This document shows, one piece after another, positions 56,781 through 64,000 of a stretch of 64,000 nt of DNA. The stretch is from Rhodoferax mekongensis. GTDB lineage: Bacteria > Pseudomonadota > Gammaproteobacteria > Burkholderiales > Burkholderiaceae_C. Location of the stretch: contig NZ_CP132507.1 in NCBI RefSeq assembly GCF_032191775.1, forward strand, positions 211,001-275,000, written 5' to 3'. Each line of letters opens with the position of its first letter. The first letter of the stretch is position 1. The position numbers were made by a program, and so were the translations under genes. A model generated the notes under the pieces. It made no database searches. It saw only the letters and a list, made by a program, of their open reading frames with translations, and was not told the origin of the DNA.

Positions 56781-57251
56781 GTGATTGACCACATCGAACT
56801 TGACCGCATCGACCTGCGCATCCTGAGCTGCTTGCAAGCAGACGGGCGCATTGCCAACCTGAAGCTGGCGGAAACGGTGGGCCTCTCCCCCACCGCAGTG
56901 CTGGCCCGTGTACAGAAGCTCAGCAAAGAGGGCTATATCCTCGGCTACGAAGCCCGCCTGAACCCACTCAAGCTGGGCGCCGGGATGATGGTGTTTGTAG
57001 AGGTGTTGCTGGACCGCACCACGCCCAATGTCTTTGAGGCCTTCAAGGCCGCGGTACAAGTGCATTCGGAAATCATGGAGTGCCACATGGTGGCTGGCGG
57101 CTTTGACTACCTGCTCAAAACCCGCATGGCCGACATGGCCGCTTACCGCCACTTTGCAGGCACGGTGCTCTGGCAATTGCCCGGTGTGCGCGAAACCCGC
57201 ACTTACGCGGTGATGGAAGAAGTGAAGAACACAACCCATCTCAAGTTGTAA
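56781..57251 (+). CDS. Lrp/AsnC-family transcriptional regulator, probable PutR
   Basis: A 156-residue regulator. The N-terminal helix-turn-helix is LDRIDLRILSCLQADGRIANLKLAETVGLSPTAVLARVQKL. The C-terminal RAM domain has VFVEVLLDRTTPNVFEAFKAAV, ECHMVAGGFDYLLKTRMADM and LPGVRETRTYAVMEEVK. It starts at GTG 56781, 9 bp after the chemoreceptor stop, so the two are probably cotranscribed. In bacteria whose PutA lacks a DNA-binding domain, an Lrp-type PutR commonly activates putA in response to proline. That role is inferred from the neighbourhood. Confidence 0.92.
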   Translation: MIDHIELDRIDLRILSCLQADGRIANLKLAETVGLSPTAVLARVQKLSKEGYILGYEARLNPLKLGAGMMVFVEVLLDRTTPNVFEAFKAAVQVHSEIMECHMVAGGFDYLLKTRMADMAAYRHFAGTVLWQLPGVRETRTYAVMEEVKNTTHLKL

Positions 57252-57293
57252 CAGGCGACACAGCTGTTACAACTATTCAGGGACAATGACCGG

Positions 57294-58421
57294 ATGCTTA
57301 ATCGACGTCATTTCACCCTGGCCGCCGGCGCTACCGCGCTGACCGGTTTCCCCGCAGTTCACGCCCAGTCCGACAGGATCGTGCTTGGCCAGTCTGCCGC
57401 GTTCACCGGCCCCGCCGCTCAACTGGGCATCCAGCTCCACGCAGGGGCCAAACTGTTCTTTGACCAGCTCAATGCCCAAGGCGGCATCGGCGGGCGCAAT
57501 GTGGAGATCCGCAAGCTGGACGACGGCTATGAACCCGCACGTTGCGAGGAAAACACCCGCAAGTTGCTGGAAGAGGACGTAGCCGCACTGTTTGCTTTTG
57601 TGGGCACCCCCACCAGCGCCGTGGCCCTGCCCCTGGCCATCAAGGCCCGGGTACCGTTTATTGCCCCGTTTACCGGCGCCATGGCACTGCGCAACCCGTT
57701 TAACCGCTACGCCTTCCACGTACGCGCCTCGTACAACGACGAGACTGCCCTTATCGTCAAACAACTGCACAACATGGGCATTACCAAAGTCGCGGTGTTC
57801 TACCAGAACGACGCTTACGGCAAAGCCGGTCTGGACGGCGTGCAAGCGGCATTGACCGCCCTGAACCTCAAACCGGTGGCACTGGCGACCGTGGAGCGCA
57901 ATTCGGTGGATGTGGCCAAGGCGGTAGAGACCCTCAATGCAGCGGCCCCAGAGGCGGTGGTACAGATCACTGCGTACAAGTCCAGCGCGGCTTACATCCG
58001 TGCGGCCCGCAAAGCAGGCTATGGCGGCGGCTTTTACAACGTGTCCTTCGTAGGTACGCAAGCCCTGGCCGACGAGCTGGGCAAGGACGGCGCCGGCGTC
58101 GTGGTGTCCCAGGTGGTGCCTTCGCCCTATGTGGGCAACAAGGCGATATCACGCGAATTCGCCGAGGCTGTACGCAAGACCAACGGCGCTGTGCAAGCCA
58201 ACTTTTCCAGCATGGAGGGCTATATCGCCGCCAAAGTGGTCGCCGAGGCGCTACGTCGCAGCGGCGGCAAAGGCGGAGCGGACTCCCTGATTGCTGCCAT
58301 GGAGAGCATCAATGGTCAGCCTTTCGGCGGCTTCAATGTGAACTTCTCCAAGTCGGACCACGCCGCCTCCACCTTTGTGGAAATGTCCATGCTGACCGGC
58401 GACGGCCGGGTGCGTACCTAG
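57294..58421 (+). CDS. ABC-transporter substrate-binding protein, branched-chain amino acid (LivK) type
   Basis: A 375-residue periplasmic binding protein with a signal peptide carrying an RR pair (MLNRRHFTLAAGATALTGFPAVHA). Type I fold blocks are IVLGQSAAFTGPAAQLGIQ, GGIGGRNVEIRKLDDGYEP, VPFIAPFTGAMALRNPF, VAVFYQNDAYGKAGLDGVQAAL and NFSSMEGYIAAKVVAEALRR. It may bind amino acids or aromatic acids. Permease and ATPase genes are not adjacent. Its stop overlaps the convergent yggS stop by 4 bp. Confidence 0.93.
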   Translation: MLNRRHFTLAAGATALTGFPAVHAQSDRIVLGQSAAFTGPAAQLGIQLHAGAKLFFDQLNAQGGIGGRNVEIRKLDDGYEPARCEENTRKLLEEDVAALFAFVGTPTSAVALPLAIKARVPFIAPFTGAMALRNPFNRYAFHVRASYNDETALIVKQLHNMGITKVAVFYQNDAYGKAGLDGVQAALTALNLKPVALATVERNSVDVAKAVETLNAAAPEAVVQITAYKSSAAYIRAARKAGYGGGFYNVSFVGTQALADELGKDGAGVVVSQVVPSPYVGNKAISREFAEAVRKTNGAVQANFSSMEGYIAAKVVAEALRRSGGKGGADSLIAAMESINGQPFGGFNVNFSKSDHAASTFVEMSMLTGDGRVRT

Positions 58422-59116
58422 GCAGACGCCGGGGTAGGGCGGGCTCCGAAAATGGCGCTGCCCACCCTCACCATGGTGCTGCCACCGGCTACGGCGGCAT
58501 CCAGGTCACCGCTCATGCCCATGGAGAGGGTATCGAGCGGCAGCCCTTGCGCCACCATGGCATCAAATACGGCCTTGGCGCTCATGAATACTGCGCGAGC
58601 AGCTACAAAATCAGGAGCGGGCTCCGGAATGCACATGATGCCCCTGAGCTGCAAACGCGGCAGCTGCGCCACTTCCAGCGCCAGCGCCACCGCGTCTTGC
58701 GGCGTCACGCCGGACTTGTTGGGGCCGCCGTCCACATTCACCTGGATGCACACCTGCAAAGGCGGCAAGTGCGGCGGGCGCTGGTCGCTCAGGCGCTGGG
58801 CAATTTTGAGCCGGTCAACGGTGTGCGCCCACTGAAAATGCTCGGCCACCAAGCGGGTCTTGTTGCTCTGGATGGGCCCAATGCAATGCCATTCGATGGC
58901 CAGGGCGCTGAGCGCGGTGATCTTGTCGACCGCTTCCTGGATGTAGTTTTCGCCGAAGGCGCGCTGCCCGGCATCAAACGCCTGCTGCACCGCGTCAGGC
59001 CCGAAGGTCTTGGAAACAGCCAAGAGGCGCACGCTGCCCGCCGGCCGTCCGGACTGGGTGCACGCCTGCGCAATACGCTGTGCAACAGCGTGGAGATTGT
59101 CCGCAATCATCGTCAT
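58418..59116 (-). CDS. yggS: YggS-family pyridoxal-phosphate homeostasis protein
   Basis: A 232-residue PLP-binding TIM-barrel-like protein (COG0325) that buffers PLP. It has VRLLAVSKTFGPDAVQQAFDAG (PLP-lysine in AVSK), FGENYIQEAVDKI, WHCIGPIQSNKTRLVAEHFQWAHTVDRLK, GIMCIPEP, LSMGMSGDLDAAVAGGSTMVRVGSAIFG. The yggS-pilT divergent arrangement is conserved in many proteobacteria. ATG 59116 or 59110 are both possible. Residues 168-183 are encoded by a copy of the dispersed repeat. Confidence 0.95.
   Translation of the reverse strand: MTMIADNLHAVAQRIAQACTQSGRPAGSVRLLAVSKTFGPDAVQQAFDAGQRAFGENYIQEAVDKITALSALAIEWHCIGPIQSNKTRLVAEHFQWAHTVDRLKIAQRLSDQRPPHLPPLQVCIQVNVDGGPNKSGVTPQDAVALALEVAQLPRLQLRGIMCIPEPAPDFVAARAVFMSAKAVFDAMVAQGLPLDTLSMGMSGDLDAAVAGGSTMVRVGSAIFGARPTPASA
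58572..58615 (-). repeat. Dispersed ~55-bp repeat, copy 9 (inside yggS)
   Basis: On the minus strand: CTGATTTTGTAGCTGCTCGC, GCAGTATTCATG, AGCGCCAAGGCC. It is translated in the same frame as putA copy 8, giving DFVAARAVFMSAKA. The left part of the repeat is shortened. Confidence 0.75.
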
Positions 59117-59162
59117 AATCTCTCGAGCGTAACAAACCTGCCATTCCCCTAGAGAGGACTCC

Positions 59163-60206
59163 GTGGACATTACCCAGCTGCTCGCATTTAGCGTCAAAAA
59201 CAAAGCGTCTGACTTGCACCTCTCGGCAGGACTGCCGCCCATGATCCGGGTGCACGGCGATGTGCGCCGCATCAACGTCGAACCCTTGGACCACAAGCAG
59301 GTTCACGCCATGGTGTATGACATCATGAACGACACCCAGCGCAAGATGTATGAAGAGTTTCTGGAAATCGACTTCTCGTTCGAGATTGATGGCCTGGCCC
59401 GCTTCCGCGTCAACGCCTTCAACCACAACCGCGGCGCAGGCGCCGTGTTCCGGACGATTCCGAGCAAGATCCTCTCGCTGGAACAGCTCAACGCCCCCCG
59501 CATCTTTGCAGACCTGGCCCTGAAGCCCCGCGGTCTGGTGCTGGTGACCGGCCCTACCGGTTCCGGCAAGTCCACGACCCTGGCGGCCATGGTGAACTAC
59601 CTGAACGAAACCGAGTTCGGCCACATCCTGACGGTGGAAGACCCGATCGAATTCGTGCACGAATCCAAGAAGTGCCTGGTCAACCAGCGTGAAGTCGGCC
59701 CCCATACCCTGAGCTTTGCCGCCGCCCTGAAGTCCGCCCTGCGGGAAGACCCGGACGCGATTTTGGTGGGCGAAATGCGCGACCTGGAAACCATCCGCCT
59801 GGCCATGACAGCGGCGGAAACCGGCCACTTGGTGTTCGGCACATTGCACACCTCCAGTGCTGCCAAAACCATTGACCGGATCATCGACGTGTTCCCGGCC
59901 GAAGAAAAAGAAATGGTGCGGGCCATGTTGTCCGAGTCGCTGCAAGCCGTAATCTCGCAAACCCTGTGCAAAACCAAAGACGGCCAGGGCCGCGTGGCAG
60001 CCCACGAGATCATGCTGGGCACCAGCGCGATCCGTAACCTGATCCGCGAAGCCAAGGTCGCGCAGATGTACTCCGCCATCCAGACCGGTAACAGCGTAGG
60101 CATGCAAACCCTGGACCAGAACCTCACCGAGCTAGTTAAGCGCAACGTAATCAGCGCGGCCGAAGCACGCAGCAAAGCCAAGATTCCTGAGAACTTCCCA
60201 GGGTAA
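59163..60206 (+). CDS. pilT: Type IV pilus retraction ATPase PilT
   Basis: A 347-residue hexameric ATPase powering pilus retraction. It starts at GTG 59163 with AGAGAGGA upstream. It has ASDLHLSAGLPPMIRVHGDV, Walker A GPTGSGKSTT, the Asp box TVEDPIEFVH, Walker B DAILVGEMRDLETIRLA, the His box HLVFGTLHTSSAAKTIDR and the PilT-specific AIRNLIRE motif needed for retraction. Length and motifs are standard. PilU follows 155 bp downstream. Confidence 0.98.
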   Translation: MDITQLLAFSVKNKASDLHLSAGLPPMIRVHGDVRRINVEPLDHKQVHAMVYDIMNDTQRKMYEEFLEIDFSFEIDGLARFRVNAFNHNRGAGAVFRTIPSKILSLEQLNAPRIFADLALKPRGLVLVTGPTGSGKSTTLAAMVNYLNETEFGHILTVEDPIEFVHESKKCLVNQREVGPHTLSFAAALKSALREDPDAILVGEMRDLETIRLAMTAAETGHLVFGTLHTSSAAKTIDRIIDVFPAEEKEMVRAMLSESLQAVISQTLCKTKDGQGRVAAHEIMLGTSAIRNLIREAKVAQMYSAIQTGNSVGMQTLDQNLTELVKRNVISAAEARSKAKIPENFPG

Positions 60207-60211
60207 CTGTG

Positions 60212-60325
60212 GAACACCCCCCGGCTCCGCGCACTGCGTGTCGCTGCGCTTTCCCCCTTGCAGGGGGCAATGCCAGTGGCCCAGCAAAGCTGGCTCCACG
60301 GCATTTCTGGTTTTGGGCGGATGTG
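60212..60325. repeat. Probable extragenic repeat element in the pilT-pilU spacer
   Basis: The spacer holds a compact GC-rich element with a CCCCCT-TGC-AGGGGG hairpin (60253-60267), a CAGC-AAAG-CTGG hairpin just downstream, and a leading GGCTCCGCGCACTGCGTGTC segment. It resembles GC-rich intergenic repeats common in Comamonadaceae. Only this copy is visible in the window, so the repeat nature rests on general resemblance. Confidence 0.4.
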
Positions 60326-60361
60326 CACGCCACCATGTTTTAGTGAATAGGAGGTGTTCTG

Positions 60362-61498
60362 ATGGAACGCGATCAAGCCACGAAATTTATCAACGATCTG
60401 CTCAAGTTGATGGTCAGCCGCAATGGCAGCGACTTGTTCATCACCGCGGAGTTTCCGCCCGCCATCAAGGTAGACGGTAAAGTCACCAAGGTGTCGCCAC
60501 AGCCGCTGAACTCGGCCCACACCATGGCGCTGGCGCGTTCCATCATGAACGACAAGCAGATTGCCGAGTTCGAGCGCACCAAGGAGAGTAATTTCGCGAT
60601 TGCACCGGCCACCATCGGCCGGTTCCGGGTCAACGCTTTTATCCAGCAGGGCAAGGTCGGGATGGTGCTGCGCGTGATTCCGCAAGTTCTGCCCACCATC
60701 GACGGTCTGGGTGTGCCCCAGGTGCTCAAAGACATTGTGCAAAGCAAGCGCGGACTGTGCATTCTGGTGGGCGCCACCGGCTCCGGCAAATCCACCACGC
60801 TGGCTGCCATGGTGGACTGGCGCAATGAGAACTCCTACGGCCACATCATCACTATCGAAGACCCGGTGGAGTTTGTGCATGCTCACAAGAACTGCGTAAT
60901 CACCCAGCGCGAAGTCGGGTTGGACACGGACAGCTGGGACGCGGCTTTGAAGAACACCTTGCGCCAGGCGCCGGATGTGATTCTGATGGGCGAGATCCGC
61001 GACCGCGAGACCATGGAACACGCCATCGCGTTTTCTGAAACCGGTCACCTGTGCCTGGCCACCCTGCACGCCAACAGTGCCAACCAGGCGCTGGACCGCG
61101 TGATCAACTTCTTCCCTGAAGAGCGGCGCAGCCAGTTGCTGATGGACTTGTCGCTCAACCTGCGCGCCATGGTGTCCCAGCGCCTGATCCCCAAGCAGGA
61201 CGGCAAGGGCCGAGTGGCGGCGGTGGAAGTGATGATCAACTCCCCGCTGATCTCTGACCTCATCTTCAAGGGTGAAGTCTCGGAAGTGAAAGAGATCATG
61301 AAGAAGAGCCGCCAGGCCGGCATGCAGACCTTCGATCAGGCCCTCTTCGATCTGTACGAGGGCCACGCCATCACCTACGAAGACGCACTGCGCAACGCCG
61401 ACTCGCTCAACGACTTGCGTCTCCAAATCAAGCTCAACAGCCACCGTGGCAAGTCGCAAGACCTGTCGGCCGGCACTGAGAACTTCGCCATCATGTAA
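60362..61498 (+). CDS. pilU: PilT-paralogue ATPase PilU
   Basis: A 378-residue PilT/PilU ATPase that assists retraction. It has NGSDLFITAEFPPAIKVDGK, Walker A GATGSGKSTT, Asp box TIEDPVEFVH, Walker B DVILMGEIRDRETMEHA and His box HLCLATLHANSANQALDR. It lacks the AIRNLIRE motif of PilT, having INSPLISDLIFKGEV in its place, and has the PilU-type C-terminal extension. A strong AGGAGGTG precedes the ATG. The pilT-pilU order is the usual one. Confidence 0.97.
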   Translation: MERDQATKFINDLLKLMVSRNGSDLFITAEFPPAIKVDGKVTKVSPQPLNSAHTMALARSIMNDKQIAEFERTKESNFAIAPATIGRFRVNAFIQQGKVGMVLRVIPQVLPTIDGLGVPQVLKDIVQSKRGLCILVGATGSGKSTTLAAMVDWRNENSYGHIITIEDPVEFVHAHKNCVITQREVGLDTDSWDAALKNTLRQAPDVILMGEIRDRETMEHAIAFSETGHLCLATLHANSANQALDRVINFFPEERRSQLLMDLSLNLRAMVSQRLIPKQDGKGRVAAVEVMINSPLISDLIFKGEVSEVKEIMKKSRQAGMQTFDQALFDLYEGHAITYEDALRNADSLNDLRLQIKLNSHRGKSQDLSAGTENFAIM

Positions 61499-61501
61499 GC
61501 C

Positions 61502-62428
61502 ATGCCAAACATCAACGACAAAACCTACGATCCCTCCCCTGCTTACTCGGTTGCCTTTCTGGGCTTGGGGGTCATGGGCTATCCCATGGCCGGTCATTTG
61601 GCCCGCGCGGGCCACCAAGTGGCGGTTTACAACCGGACCGCTACTAAATCCATAGCATGGTGCGAAGAATTTGCGGGCGCCAGCAGCCAATTGGGCACAC
61701 ATTCGCACGCAGCTACCCCGCGTGAGACAGTGCAGAACGCGGACATCGTGTTTTGCTGCGTCGGCAACGATGCGGATTTGCGCAGCGTTGTGTTGGGTGC
61801 AGATGGCGCCTTTGCGGGCATGAAGCCCGGCGCCATTTTTGTGGACCACACCACCGCTTCTGCCGACGTGGCACGCGAGCTGAGCGCGGTAGCCCAAACG
61901 CGGGGCCTGCAGTTTATTGACGCCCCGGTGTCCGGTGGACAAGCGGGCGCACAAAACGGCATGCTCACCGTGATGTGCGGTGGAGACGCCACTGCCTTTG
62001 AAGCGGTCAAACCGGTGGCCATGGCCTTTTCCCGGGCGTTCACGCTCTTGGGGGACAGCGGCTCGGGCCAACTGGCCAAGATGGTGAACCAGATATGCAT
62101 TGCCGGGTTGGTACAAGGCTTGTCGGAAGCGGTAGCTTTCGGTCAGCGTGCCGGGCTGGACATGAACCAGGTGCTGGACGTCATCGGCAAAGGTGCTGCA
62201 CAAAGCTGGCAGCTGGACAACCGTGGCAAGACCATGGTGGCAGACAAGTTTGACTTCGGCTTTGCGGTGGACTGGATGCGCAAGGACCTGGGTTTGGTGC
62301 TGGACGAAGCCAAGCGCAACGGTGCCCGCCTGCCGGTGACGGCGCTGGTCGACCAGTTTTATGCCGATGTACAACTCATGGGTGGCAACCGCTGGGACAC
62401 CAGCAGCTTGATCAAGCGACTCAAGTAA
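61502..62428 (+). CDS. Beta-hydroxyacid dehydrogenase (HIBADH/GarR family)
   Basis: A 308-residue NAD(P)-dependent dehydrogenase. The N-terminal Rossmann motif is AFLGLGVMGYPMAGHLARAG. The substrate motif DAPVSGGQAGAQNG, the catalytic lysine in GQLAKMVNQI and a KDLGLVLDEAKRNGARLPVT block also match 2-hydroxy-3-oxopropionate reductases and 3-hydroxyisobutyrate dehydrogenases. The substrate cannot be decided. It starts 3 bp after pilU. Part of the region after the NRT motif (residues 47-62) matches the dispersed repeat. Confidence 0.93.
   Translation: MPNINDKTYDPSPAYSVAFLGLGVMGYPMAGHLARAGHQVAVYNRTATKSIAWCEEFAGASSQLGTHSHAATPRETVQNADIVFCCVGNDADLRSVVLGADGAFAGMKPGAIFVDHTTASADVARELSAVAQTRGLQFIDAPVSGGQAGAQNGMLTVMCGGDATAFEAVKPVAMAFSRAFTLLGDSGSGQLAKMVNQICIAGLVQGLSEAVAFGQRAGLDMNQVLDVIGKGAAQSWQLDNRGKTMVADKFDFGFAVDWMRKDLGLVLDEAKRNGARLPVTALVDQFYADVQLMGGNRWDTSSLIKRLK
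61640..61688 (+). repeat. Dispersed ~55-bp repeat, copy 10 (degenerate, inside the hydroxyacid dehydrogenase gene)
   Basis: GCTACTAAATCCATAGC followed 20 bases later by GCGGGCGCCAGCAGCC keeps both ends and the spacing of the repeat, but the TGCTCGCGCA core is largely lost. It is translated as ATKSIAWCEEFAGASS in the usual repeat frame. Confidence 0.5.
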
Positions 62429-62450
62429 ACGGCAGTTGATTGCCCCCAAC

Positions 62451-62476
62451 AAAAAAGGCCCCGAGGGGCCTTTTTT
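62451..62476. terminator. Bidirectional terminator between the hydroxyacid dehydrogenase and dolP genes
   Basis: AAAAAAGGCCCC-GA-GGGGCCTTTTTT is a perfect 12-bp inverted repeat with A6 and T6 flanks. It ends 2 bp before the dolP stop codon and begins 22 bp after the dehydrogenase stop codon, serving both converging genes. Confidence 0.95.
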
Positions 62477-62478
62477 AT

Positions 62479-64000
<1,522 letters not shown>

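Overview
The window reads as a chromosomal segment of a betaproteobacterium of the order Burkholderiales, most likely family Comamonadaceae (a Rhodoferax- or Curvibacter-like organism). The reasons are the moderately GC-rich coding style, the PhaM-type polyhydroxybutyrate granule protein, the Burkholderiales-type DUF3567 gene, Bug/TctC solute-binding proteins, numerous chemoreceptors, and a short dispersed repeat (core GATAGCTGCTCGCGCA ... GGGCGCTAGAGGC) that I associate with this family. I saw no rRNA, tRNA, transposase, prophage or CRISPR array. Strain-level identity cannot be established from the window alone.

Layout. 1-4.5 kb: end of a TctC binding protein, an unknown gene, and the queuosine tRNA-modification genes queA and tgt flanking a membrane/HAMP gene split by a stop codon. 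4.5-10 kb: two tandem chemoreceptors, a FIST sensor protein and phaM. 10-11.7 kb: a copper-handling trio (PCu(A)C, YcnI, DUF2946). 11.8-20.8 kb: mostly housekeeping genes (DksA-like, MarC, S-formylglutathione hydrolase, FAH-family hydrolase, two DUF3108 paralogues, DUF3567, purU, a third chemoreceptor, psd). 20.9-31.4 kb: an accessory catabolic region for lignin-type phenylpropanoids. It holds a minus-strand operon (crotonase, feruloyl-CoA synthase, SDR, TctC), a divergent amidohydrolase with a MarR regulator, then a sigma-54-dependent XylR/DmpR-type activator divergent from an aldehyde dehydrogenase and a coniferyl-alcohol dehydrogenase (calA). Together they suggest coniferyl alcohol -> coniferaldehyde -> ferulate -> feruloyl-CoA -> chain shortening, possibly by a non-vanillin, beta-ketoacyl-CoA hydrolysis route.

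31.5-44.5 kb: a LysR regulator, a GlcD-type oxidase followed directly by lrgAB, a PhyH dioxygenase, an asparaginase-arginase pair, a Cache chemoreceptor, purT, a metallo-hydrolase and a multi-membrane-span chemoreceptor. 44.6-51.3 kb: a signalling/surface block comprising a PAS-PAS-GGDEF-EAL-REC protein (frameshifted in this sequence), a hybrid histidine kinase translationally coupled to it, a SLAM-like outer-membrane TPR/beta-barrel protein and a FecR-domain exported protein. 51.3-58.4 kb: putA, a chemoreceptor, an Lrp-type regulator and a Liv-type binding protein. 58.4-64 kb: yggS, pilT, pilU, a beta-hydroxyacid dehydrogenase and the conserved dolP-diaA-yraN block.

The most striking feature is the ~55-bp repeat. 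At least ten copies are visible, about six of them inside open reading frames, where they supply in-frame protein sequence: the YcnI signal peptide, the GlcD N-terminus, two places in PutA, YggS, and probably the hydroxyacid dehydrogenase. This resembles the behaviour of Rickettsia palindromic elements. Six methyl-accepting chemotaxis proteins in 64 kb, only one with a C-terminal WETF tether, point to a motile, chemotactically versatile cell.
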